This document shows positions 42,906 to 53,300 of a stretch of DNA of 64,000 nucleotides, one piece after another. A program made the position numbers and the translations under genes. Below the pieces are notes generated by a model. The model was given only the letters and a program-made list of their open reading frames with translations. It was not told where the DNA came from and did not search any database. The DNA lies in contig WNNJ02001172.1 of assembly GCA_012934845.2 (NCBI GenBank), forward strand, positions 1 to 64,000, in the 5' to 3' direction. Every line of letters starts with the position of its first letter. Within the stretch, counting starts at the first letter, position 1. This DNA is from Pomphorhynchus laevis. Lineage: Eukaryota; Acanthocephala; Palaeacanthocephala; Echinorhynchida; Pomphorhynchidae.

Positions 42906-43318
42906 AAATTTTGTATATTATTTATTTTTTCTGACAACGATACTCCTAACATTACCATTGCTCATAAAGAAAAACTCTTGGCACCTCCAAACACTCCAAA
43001 TCTTGGACGATCGCAAAGAACAAGGCGAATTCCGGCTCGACATCAAAATTGAAGATATTTCATCGAGCTGAGAATAATGCCATATGTTAGTTTGTTAAAT
43101 TATTAACTTTAGTCTGTTAAATTATTATATTTTAGTTTGTTAAAAAATGTCCTGGTGATTATAAATTTTTACAAAGAAAAGTTGTGTTCAAGATAATTAC
43201 AATCATTACAAGAAAAGTAATAAGTGTTCAAGTTAATTACAAACGAGTCAACGAGCCAACGCAACCTTCTGCAACGAGTCAAAAATAGGAGACTAAAAGA
43301 ATATATACAAATATAAAA

Positions 43319-46240
43319 ATGCGTGAGGAACATTCACGCATTCATTCACTGTTGAACGAGCATTACGAAAGGGGGACGGAGGTTGTATCACGAGTCAACC
43401 AAAGTGCATGCAGTCTATGCCATGAGATTCGACAGAGAAAGCGAGTTATTCGATGTCAAATATGTGGGCGTGTGTTCCACCTATCATGTGTTCGTCTTAC
43501 GCTACGCCAGGCAGACGCCATACCACCTTGGAACTGTACTGAGTATATATTTGACCGAAAAGGCGGAAACGATGCACACATTGTATCGAGGACGACATCC
43601 GTAAACATGCAACGTTTTGTTGCTTCTATGCCTCGTAACAATCTCCGAACAGAGAGTGATGACCTTTCCACATTAATGAAAGTGTGGTTATCCCCGATCG
43701 AAGCGATTGCTCGACTACCGCCGCGAATTCGGACTCGAACAGCATTACTATTTCCCAATGTAATCAAGGATGCACTTACGACGAACTCTGTGGTATCGTG
43801 AGTTTGCTTGTTGTGTTCGCCAAAGATGTGCTTCCACATTCCAAGGCCTACTCAAAAACGGTCAAGTACACATGGGACTGCATCTCACATTGCTAGTCAG
43901 CTTGATGTTTATATGCATAGTTGCGTCAATGCACTAGCATGCGAACTACCATCAATGGAGAGGTCAAAGAACACAAAAAGTTTTAAAGGAGGAAACGGTG
44001 TACTTAAAGCGATAACCATTGCCAGGCTGGGCAACTCTATTAAAGCGGTACAACGGCTGACATCAACAGGACTCTGCGAAATTTCTGAGCCAGTGCGAGA
44101 TATTCTGAGTGAGTTACATCCAATTCGACCGGGCCAACACGAGTCTGCACGACAATCAAGATCATTGGATGTTTTAATTAGCCATGTAGCCACAGATACA
44201 ATTCAGGTTGACAGAGAACTAGTGTGGCGAACCATTCAGTCTTTTAAACCGGCTACGTCGCCCGGTTGTCTTGGTTTACGTCCAGAACATTTGAGAGACA
44301 TGATCGATGCGGATAATGGAGGTAATTTGCTGGAGCGCGTGACACAGTTAGTCAACTATTTACTCGCTGGACTTGTCCACCGGAGCTATCAACATGGTTA
44401 GCGGGAGAGTCAATGATTTGATTACCAAAGGCAGACGTATGGGTCTGTCCAATTGCTTCTGGAGATACATTGCGTCGTTTGAGTTCAAAGTGTGCATGCT
44501 TAAAATTGAGGTCGCAATTTACAAGGCTACTTCTACCTACGCAATTGGGAGTCGCAACATCAAACAACATAAGAAAATAGTACACAAGGTGCGCAGGTTA
44601 CATGCATTGTATCGAGATAGAATGGATTGGGTATGGGCCAATGTGGACTTGTCAAATGCCTTCAACACAGTCGACCGAACATTAATGTTGGACAGGATTT
44701 CGACTATGATGCAGGAGGTGCTTCCATAGGTGAAATGGCGCTATCAAGGACCGTCCAAACGTCGATTTGATGGACTGGGTCCTTTAATATCGGACCAGGG
44801 TGTGCAACAAAGAGACCCACTGGGTCCATTTCTTTTTGCCATCACCATTCAAAATGTAATAAAAGAGTTGAGTGCTGACAAGGGCATTTAGGTGAAATCT
44901 AGGTACCTCGACAATGACATAGTGGGTGGATCTCCGTTAGCAATTGCCAAAGCCTTTTACAAGTTACAATGCACCTTTCAGAATTTGAATCTGCGGATGA
45001 ATTGGGCAAAGACTGAGGTAATAGGTGATCTATCAGCTATTCACTGTTGCCTCGAGGCTTGTGATGGAAAACCCAACAACAATTCAGCATCGAATTTCCA
45101 AATTCTTGAATCGCCTATTGGTAGCGATACCTTTATTACAGAGTACCTATATCAGCAAGTTTTCCCGAAGTCGAAGGTGTCGATAGATGCCGTTGATGCA
45201 CTTCCGGATCCACAAGTTGCGTATCTACTATTACGTCATTGTGTTTCCGGTCCTAGGATTACTCATTTGATGCGAACAATTCCACCACATGTAGTAACCG
45301 GATTTCTGCAAAGATTTGATATCGAGGTCGTGCACGCCTTTGAAACAGTGACAGCTGTTCAGTTAAATAGGCACGCTCAGCAACAACTTGTACTTCCCCT
45401 CAACCTTGGTGGTTTTAGGCTATCTAACACCGGCCTCCACATCCCTTTCGCCTGGGAGCGAACTGCAGGAAGCGGTTCGATAGCGAACTGCAGTAAGCCA
45501 GGGACTTCGTGGGATATGAAGTCGCCTGGGAGCAAATTGCCGGCTTGTGGCCGCAGGAGTTGCAACATATGGTAATGGTGTCGCAACCTCGATTATCATC
45601 GATGATTGATAAGGAAGCACGTCGTCATTTGGTCGAGCAATTTAATCAGTTTGGCAGAGCACGCTTACTCGAAGTATCAAACCAACATGCTTCCGCCTGG
45701 TTACAAGTTTCTCCCAATCGAAATCAACGCTTTGATGTACCACGTCCACACTTTTGCGTTCTTGTACGCTTATGGTTGGGACTACCCATACATATTCCCG
45801 GATAAACATAAGTGTGATCGTTGTTTACGTCCGTCGGATATATACGGTTTGCACGCACTAACTTGTTAATACGGATGGCATCGAGGTATACGTCACGATG
45901 GTATTCGAGACGTAGTTATTCATGCAGCACAGAATGGTCGCATGCACGTAGCGATGGAACAACTACGATTACTGCACGATATATAAGAAATACCGTCTAA
46001 TATACTCATTTATGGAGATCATCTCGAAGCCATCGATTTTGCTGTCACCCACCCGCAACAAAGTGCTTTTTTGAGGATCATCGACTACTCAGGGTTTTGC
46101 CGCGTCTTCATATGCAATTAATGTGAAATATCGTAAATATCGGCCCTGTATGGAGGCGCATTGATACGTGTTTACTGCGTTGGTCATAGATAGCTTTGGC
46201 GCGTGGAACGATGATGGCGAGCAATTGATTAAACGCATTG
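43319..46240 (+). mobile_element. LINE-P2: PHD-finger LINE with nuclease-like C-terminus
   Basis: N-terminal frame 43319-43801 has a PHD-type finger (CSLCHEIRQRKRVIRCQICG, VFHLSC, then WNC). RT blocks follow: SPGCLGLRPEHLRDM (44250-44300), WANVDLSNAFNTVDR (44635-44680), a QQRDPLGPFLF motif B (about 44810), RYLDNDIVGG (motif C, about 44900-44930, YLDD changed to YLDN) and NLNLRMNWAKTEV. The C-terminal part (45720-46090) gives RPHFCVLVRLWLGLPIHIPG, KCDRCLR...HALTC, GIRHDGIRDVV and LEAIDFAVTHP, which look like a Cys/His motif plus a PD-(D/E)XK-type nuclease core. Six or more breaks. Confidence 0.72.
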
Positions 46241-46359
46241 TTTGAATCGTCAGTAGAGTCCTCGGAATTCCGTACAGTAAATCAGTTTTCAGTATATTGT
46301 AATGCACCTCCGTGGCGCTTATGCGAGGTAATGATCGTGCCTTATTGGCCTATCTGGGG

Positions 46360-47640
46360 GGTCTTCTCATCTGAATGGAGACTGGAGAACTTTACCGGAT
46401 ACAGGAGAACCGCTCGAGAGGATATCTAACAAACATATGAATCGCATCCAATCAATACAAGAGACTGATAGCATAGACTTCGCTATTTTAAACTTGTATA
46501 GACGCAATGAAATGATTATTCTGACGGAAATGGATTCTGAAGACATGAAGACGGATCTCAAAAGGTTGTACAGCATTTACACACCATGAAACGTCAGAAC
46601 ATGCGATACGGGAATCCACACTTTCCACACAATTCGATGAAACGCAAGCATCATAGATTGTCAGATCAGGTCAACGCCATTTTGCACAGACGAGAGACAG
46701 AGAACGAATGTACACTACCCATGCCGGTATCAATGTCAGCGGGCGTAACTACCGTATCTCTGGACTTATCAAACGACGATGACCCAGGTTGTCTTGACCT
46801 CGAATACGATGGCAACAAACAGATAAGAGGTTTAGAATATCCAGCAAGGGATGCACAGTGTTTCAATTGTGGTCGAAAGTGACAGATTTCGAAATAATAA
46901 AGGCAAAAGAGAAATACAAATTGTTTGAAGCGAATCCAGATTACAGTAAAAATGAAACATACCATAAATCGATTAAAGCAATAAAAAATATTTCTCGCGA
47001 TGTCTTAAAATTAACAATTGTAACATGAGTATACAATTCGATACAGATGCAGAAATTACACAGTACAGACAAAGCGTGATTGGGAGTTAGTTGGAAGACC
47101 AAATTTAATAAAGGGAACTTATGTACAAGCATATGGTAGTTTTCCTTTGAAAGTATGTGGTGAATGCTATTCTAATTTACGTGTTTACGTGTTCATGGAT
47201 ATACTCATTACTTGCGAGCAGCAATAGTAAACATCAGTGGTAATTCATTGATGGGTTGACCATGGACCAAGATGTTAAACATTCAATTACAGCAAGAAGT
47301 GAACAAAATTTCTGGAAAACGTCGTGACAAATCAACAGTGGAGTTGCCATCATATTTTACCACGTCGAAATCATTTATACATGGATGTAATGCGGCTTTT
47401 GTACTAACCGATAAGGCCAAACCAATTTGTTGGACGAGTAGAAGACTCGTCCAACAAATTGGACGAGTCTAGTTGATTCGTCCAACAAATCAATTAGACC
47501 GGTCAGTCTAGTTGATTCAGTTAAGAACAAGTTTAATGATTTGGTGCAACACAACATACTAGAGAACATTGACCCAACACGTACAATAATTGAGTAGGTC
47601 ACCCCAATTGTTGTAGTTAAGAAACCTAACGATATAGTTA
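46360..47640 (+). mobile_element. Ty3/gypsy LTR-retrotransposon fossil (gag end, protease, start of RT)
   Basis: Recognisable parts in order are a gag C-terminal region with one zinc-knuckle half, a retropepsin-like region and the opening block of the RT. No LTRs are recognised at either end, so this is an internal fragment. It is broken in many places (roughly six or more) and looks old. Local short palindromes disturb its 3' half. Confidence 0.65.
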
Positions 47641-48417
47641 GAACTTATGGAGAAGTTCTAACTAACTTATGGAGAAGAAACCTAACGATATAGTTAGAAC
47701 CTACGTATTTAATATAATTATAAACTAAACAAAACATAATAATGCTAAATCAAAATTTAAAAAAATTAAATAATAAAATAAATAATTGTTTTTAGATTTT
47801 CTATAATTTTAATCAAGTTAAAAAATAAAAAATAAAATAAAAAATAAAATAAAATTTAAAATAAACGTCATTTTTATGAATTGACTAATAAATAACAGAC
47901 GTTGTATCAGAATAAGAATTAGAGGTCATCAGGAGGAACTGCTATGCTATCAGGTTTCGGCCCCTAACTCCTCTACCCAACATAGCAGCGGGGCCAAATA
48001 CATGCTAATGATGTATTTCCTCTGAAATAACTATCTAGTATCTTATTCTAATGCAAAGTATATTATTTATTATTCATCCATAAAAATTTGCCACTAAAGA
48101 GTTTAAATTTATTCTTTATATTATTGTGTTGATATATATCTTTTACTATTTTCTGCTTGACGTTAATTTTATAGTAACCTAGTTAAAAATATGTAGCTAT
48201 TAAATTATTTAAATGATTTTGAAGAAAGCCAATATCGTTACAAATTGCTGCAATTCTTTAAATTTCATTATTTAATGCATTATATTTTATATTATATGGT
48301 ATGCATGAATTCTCATGCAAAAACATGTTTCTTGTAAATTTAAATGTCATCTTTACGATATAAATTAATAGTAGCTTTGGTTAATGTTAATTTAATGTTT
48401 ATATGGAGATATATACC

Positions 48418-48747
48418 TTATTTATCATTAATATTGGTTTTGTTAAGAATGAGACTACTTGGATAAATTTGTTCACTAATAGAATAAAAATTATTACAAT
48501 TAAATGCACATATATCATTAATGTATCGAAACATATATTTCACATATTTATATAGTTTAGATTTAGTTTTTACACAGTTATGAACAAATTCATATTCTAT
48601 AAAGCTTAAAAACAAGTCAGCTATAATTGGGCTACTATTACCACCCATTGGAACACCTTTTACTTGTCTAAATATTGATGTCCCTACTTTTAAATAATTT
48701 TGATTTATCAAAATATTTAAGGATTCTATTAATTTAATTTTATCCAT
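48418..48747 (-). pseudogene. N8 RT palm with altered catalytic motif
   Basis: This 109-codon frame carries VPMGGNSSPIIADLFLSF (motif B) and FRYINDICAF, where the second residue pair of YIDD is N-D. In PLE RTs this Asp pair binds the catalytic metal, so this copy is probably inactive. N4 retains YIDD. Confidence 0.8.
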
Positions 48748-49006
48748 ATATTTATATTTATTTGATGGTTTAATTTTTGTTAGATAGGCGTTATAATTAT
48801 TATAACATATATATGTATATCTTTTTCCGAATATAAGATAATTAATTTTACTAACGCTTCTTTAATGTCTACTAAATCTAGATTTGTATAAAGCGTACTA
48901 AAATCGTATGTATTTATATTTTGAAAATTTATTCCTTTTGTCTGTTCTAAAAATTCTTTTGTAGAATTAATACTGAAATAGTGTTTTATACCAGTATTAA
49001 TTTCGA

Positions 49007-50620
49007 TTACCTTGCAATATTTTTAAAATGTGCTTTAATTACTTTAAGTATTTTATTCATATAGACAGAAAGTGGTTTTAATGTACATTTAAACGCACTA
49101 CATATGAACCTAGGTTTTATTGGATTTTTATGTAATTTTGGATTCCAATATAATATAGGTATAGTTTTATTATCTAATTCAACCTTTATACCCTTTTTAT
49201 CCATTATAGAACAGTGACTTGTAATAATTGTTTCTAAACTCAACTCACTACGTTCATATGTTGGATTTACATTTAAATCATTAGAATTAACCTCTTTCAT
49301 TAGTATATCATAATAAAGCTTTTTGCATATGAAGACAAAGTTATTACTAGCTTTATCAATTGTTATTATATAGTTATCCTTTAATTTAGTAAGTTCTTTA
49401 TACATATCTTTATTAATTTTATCTTTCCTTTTATAATTGTTTGTTATTTTCATTTTATTTTTAATTTTATCAAATATATAATCTTTCCAAATTTTTATCT
49501 TAGATATATTCGAGCTTTCACTATTAATCAGCTTACTAAAGTAATCATTTAAGTTATTATATAACGAATTGTAAATTTTATTTTTGTCGTTGTTATTATT
49601 TAATCTATATTTATACCCTTTTGATAGCAGCTTTCTTAATTCACAATTTTCAATTAATTCTAGATTATGGGTACATATATGTTCATTTATTTTATCAAAA
49701 CTAAGACTTTTACAATTGCATTCTGTTTCCATTATGTTTCTAATATTATCGTTACATATTGATTTTAATTCTTTATTATAATTACAAATTTTTCGTCCTA
49801 ATGGTGGTAGGAGTTTATACCTTATTTTAGGAATATATTTACTTAAATCTGACCCTATTATTTCTTTACTTTTAGAATTATTTAAAAGTCCGGCTATATT
49901 TATGTTATCTATACATTTATTAATGAAGTTTATGGTTAATGTATATTTTCTATTGTTATTATTAACATTTATTGTACGATTATAGTATTTTGTATTACAA
50001 TAACTGTCTATTATACAACTTAGCCTATCATAGTCGTTAATTAATTTTTGATTTATTGAACATATGATATCTTTAGAAAAACTTCTTATATTTACATAAA
50101 GATCTTTTAGCTTATTATCACTTAAAAGTTGTTTTAATATTTCTAATTGTTCATTTATATACATATCTTTTTTAATATTTTTAACTCTATTTTTCCTATT
50201 CCTTTTATCACCATGACTTCTTGGTTTGCGTTTAACCGGATTATTATAATATAGTTGTTTATTATGTATTATACTACTTCTGCCAATTCCTTGTACCACG
50301 TCATTCAATCCTAATGGGTACATGGAATTAAGCGTTTTAATCCAAAAATCTTCTTTTTCTAATAGTTTTTGATTTAATATTGAAATGTTTTCTTCGATAA
50401 TATGTTCTAAAATAAATAATTTACAGTTTTTAATATCATGTCCTATTAATCTCATATGTTTATGAAATATAGTTTGACTATTATGCTGTATATTATATAT
50501 GTGTTGCCTAAACCTAGTTTTTAACATTTGATATGTTTTTCCTATATATTGCAATCCACATGTACATTGTATTAGATACACTACACCTGCGGTATTATTA
50601 TTAATTTTAATGAAAAACAT
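49007..50620 (-). CDS. N8 endonuclease-linker-RT N-terminal reading frame
   Basis: This is a 537-codon frame. Residues 13-17 (VVYLI) and 24-29 (QYIGKT) are the GIY and YIG elements, TRFRQH at about 36-41 supplies the conserved Arg, and ENISILNQKLLEKEDFWIKT at about 77-96 supplies the Glu region. A basic linker follows (VKRKPRSHGDKRNRKNRVK, about 128-146), then a long Asn/Lys-rich region with LLPPLGRKICNYNKEL, and finally the first RT blocks (TIDKASNNFVFICKKLYYD; PILYWNPKLHKNPIKPRFIC). The endonuclease at the N-terminus is the defining trait of the permuted PLE clade. The Asn/Lys richness reflects AT bias. Confidence 0.87.
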   Translation of the reverse strand: MFFIKINNNTAGVVYLIQCTCGLQYIGKTYQMLKTRFRQHIYNIQHNSQTIFHKHMRLIGHDIKNCKLFILEHIIEENISILNQKLLEKEDFWIKTLNSMYPLGLNDVVQGIGRSSIIHNKQLYYNNPVKRKPRSHGDKRNRKNRVKNIKKDMYINEQLEILKQLLSDNKLKDLYVNIRSFSKDIICSINQKLINDYDRLSCIIDSYCNTKYYNRTINVNNNNRKYTLTINFINKCIDNINIAGLLNNSKSKEIIGSDLSKYIPKIRYKLLPPLGRKICNYNKELKSICNDNIRNIMETECNCKSLSFDKINEHICTHNLELIENCELRKLLSKGYKYRLNNNNDKNKIYNSLYNNLNDYFSKLINSESSNISKIKIWKDYIFDKIKNKMKITNNYKRKDKINKDMYKELTKLKDNYIITIDKASNNFVFICKKLYYDILMKEVNSNDLNVNPTYERSELSLETIITSHCSIMDKKGIKVELDNKTIPILYWNPKLHKNPIKPRFICSAFKCTLKPLSVYMNKILKVIKAHFKNIAR

Positions 50621-50712
50621 GTTGTATTAGATACACTACACCTGCGCTATTGCAGTTACAATTATTATTAATATTTAATGAAAAACATTTGTTTTACTTA
50701 CAATGCACGTCG

Positions 50713-52057
50713 GAGCTTCAAAGGGATTGATAAGTAACTTAAAAAAACAACTATGGGTGATGGTGGTCTGATGAATTTTGCTTACGAATCGTTCTTGAAG
50801 ATATGGTCAACGCTGGACATTTGTCAGGGGGATACTGTGGATAATCGAGAGGATTTTTCTGAACGCTTGGAACGCTCTCTTAATCATTTCTTGTTAGGTT
50901 TTCTTAATTCGAAGGGTGTTTTGCGTTTTTACATTGACCATGTCGAAGTCAACTTCTAAGGGTTCATAGGTTACGATTGTGATGAAGTATTTATCGAGGG
51001 CAGTGATGACACTGTATATGTTCATGGAGAAATCAACGCGGGATCTATCGACGATGCAGATGAACGATCTGAAGACTTGTCTGATAATAGAATCGAAACC
51101 GAAAGAGAGTGTGATGATGCTCTTTTTGATAGCATAACTGGAAACGACAGTGATGAGGATTGTAAGGACACCTGGGCTTATAGTTCAGAGGTTGACACTG
51201 TAGATACCTTTAATATTGTCGGTTTAATTGATGTTCTATCAGATAACAGAAGCAATGACTGCAACGGTTATGGGAATGACTACCATGGGACTACAGCGCC
51301 GATGAAGGACGTAGGATCTATCAATGATGCAAATGAACGATCTGAAAACTTGTCTGATAACAGAGTCGAAACTGAAAGAGAGTGTGATGATGCTCTTAGT
51401 GATAGCATAACTGGAAACGACAGTGATCAGGATTGTGAGGACACCTGGGCTTATAGTTTAGAGGTTGACACTGTAGATACCTTTAATATTGTCGGTGTAA
51501 TTGATGTTCTATCAGATAACAGAATCAATGACTGCAACAGTTATGGGAATGACTACCTTGCGACTATAACGCTGATGGAGGACAACAACGATTCTGGAAA
51601 TTACCACTGCTATAGTGTGGAAAAAAGAATGGTTCTAAAGAGGCTTAAGGCTTCCGATTGTGGTTGTTTCACTGATACAGTAACATGTTGGAAATTCAAA
51701 AGAAAATAATGCTGACTACAAAGCAAACTTGGTACCACTAAACTTCTCTGCTAAGTTCCGAAGGTATCTCACCTGCGATGGCATTGGCTGCGGTGTGGAG
51801 TTCGGAAGCGTAAGTCCTTTAAGAAGACGGGCAGTGGAAGGCTCCTTCAGACTGGAAGAACAAAGCTTTGAAGGAGGTGATGTGTTCGAACAGAAGGGAG
51901 GTATGGAGATCATGCGATAAGACCGCTGGCCTCCGTCTGCTAGAATCCTCTCCTTATGTGGTACTAATCCTTCGATTTTTGCCTATAAATTCTATTTTTT
52001 CGACGAAATGTTTTCCACATACGGTTGTATTTTTTAATAAAATCTTCATTATTATTA
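50713..52057 (+). mobile_element. Element E: retro-inserted unit carrying an acidic-repeat reading frame
   Basis: The Naiad-like N8 sequence is interrupted here: the left flank ends in TTACTTACAAT and the right flank resumes at ATAACATCACAAAC. E has a plus-strand reading frame (next entry), an AT-rich 3' part and a 3' end TTAATAAAATCTTCATTATT followed by (ATT)n. That tail closely resembles the 3' tail of LINE J1c (TAATAAAATCTTTATTATTA at about 59866). This suggests mobilisation by J1-type machinery. E could be a processed copy of a host mRNA or a LINE-dependent element. Confidence 0.65.
50753..51709 (+). pseudogene. Acidic protein with two 91-aa repeats, one early stop
   Basis: The frame starts MGDGGLMNFAYESFLKIW at 50753, hits a TAA at 50957-50959 and continues in the same frame to 51709 (the second open part starts with Met at 51077). 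It contains two tandem copies of a 91-codon (273-bp) unit starting SEDLSDNRIETERECDDAL and SENLSDNRVETERECDDAL, each with DTWAY and VDTVDTFNIVG. The composition is Asp/Glu/Ser/Asn-rich, with no membrane segment. The C-terminus is Cys- and Lys-containing (CGCFTDTVTCWKFKRK). I do not recognise the family. Repeat copies differ by few residues, so the duplication is recent. Confidence 0.7.
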
Positions 52058-52098
52058 ATTATTATTCATAACATCACAAACTATACAATTTTTTCTAC

Positions 52099-53300
52099 AC
52101 TAGAAGGTTAATAAGGCGGAGGACCTTAAGGAACATTTAAAGACTTTGAGATTAAGATGATTGGGATGGATTATATACGAAATGAAATGTGTGTAAATAT
52201 GCTTTGGGTATATCGAGTAATGTCCTGGGGTAGACGAAGGGCGGAAGCACCTTCTGAATTCCACTGAAGAATATTCACGGAAAAAGGCTCTTGAGTACTT
52301 CCCATTGCATTAGTGTAACCAGAGTGGAATACCTTCTGCCTAGCTGGAACCAAAGGCGGAAAAGTCGCCATTTCCACCTCCTGTCGCAACAGATGAAGGC
52401 ATTTGCCTACCGTCATTATCTTCATTTCTCTGGGATGCTAATGCCCAAAAATGGCTCTGTTGGTTCTTTCACACCAACTTTTTCGGCGCAACAAACTAAG
52501 TTGAGCCATTTCTGTTCTTGGTTTTAGGCATATTTTTCTTGTTACTCGGCATCACAACTGGGAACCGAGTGGAATTACCCAGTTGATTAACTGAGATTTT
52601 TTCTAATTCTCTAATTGAACCATAGACTCACGATGTTTCATTTCAATGAGTTCCAGTATTTCCACCACGGAGACTCTCATCATTATTCCCTCCATGGCGG
52701 CAACTGTAAAACTAGCGGGTTTGAGTTTATCTAGCCTGTGGCGTTTTTGATAATTCTTTAAACAAACACATTTCTTTGATCATGGGGGTGTTGTTAGAAC
52801 AGTAAGGTTTATTTCCGCATTTTGTCTTGTGAAAAGTACTCGAGCCGCATACCCCGCATTTCGGGGCAAGGGACAACTAGAGGACCAATGCCCCCACTGG
52901 TGGCAAGTGTTGCAGTTTGGGTACGTTAATCCATTCGTTGCTATTACGATGAATTTTAGATTGTACCCTATAAAGGGGTTACAGGTTAAGTTCACAAGAT
53001 TCAGAGCGACATCAACCGGGGCGTTACAAAATGCCACCGGGATGGGAAATCCCTTGTTACCAGTAATAAAATGAATGTTGATTATGTTAAAATCTTTTTT
53101 AAGCATTATCACATTGACTTCCGTTAGGGACGTCGGAATATTATTAATTTTAACAGAAGATTAAAATAGGTGTTGATGAGACAGTGACTTAATTAGTGTA
53201 TCTACTATTACAAAATTCTGTGTAGGCTTTAGCTAGGTCGGATGAAGCGAAAGAAATCTTGATTTCACCTTCATAGTATTTTATCGTATTAATATCGAAC
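52099..53300 (-). mobile_element. J1d (3' part): jockey-type LINE interrupted by LINE-P1
   Basis: On the minus strand: ORF1 middle (IKYYEGEIKISFAS at about 53290-53240; GFPIPVAFCNAPVDVALNLV; CNTCHQWGHWSSSCPLPRN zinc knuckle at about 52930-52870), the inter-ORF spacer, and the ORF2 start (PFSVNILQWNSEGASAL, about 52300-52240). ORF2 is truncated at about 52100. Its 5' portion resumes beyond the LINE-P1 insertion (about 55050-55330). Confidence 0.8.

Larger units (their letters stand above)
47695..52098 (-). mobile_element. Naiad-like PLE copy N8, the longest copy, split by element E
   Basis: On the minus strand: a Cys-motif fragment (NCIVCDV, about 52096-52058), then element E, then from about 50710 the endonuclease, linker, RT and 3' UTR down to about 47700 (the terminus is cut at CTACGTA). 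A short duplication of the endonuclease start (TTGTATTAGATACACTACAC) lies at about 50565-50645. N8 shows the full permuted order: Cys motif, GIY-YIG, linker, RT, 3' UTR. One main frame break lies near 49010. The palm motif reads YIND rather than YIDD. Confidence 0.87.

Noticed and set aside
51729-51920. 63-codon frame after the acidic-repeat gene as a second protein of element E
   Set aside because: No motif, short, and overlapping with other chance frames in a likely 3' UTR.
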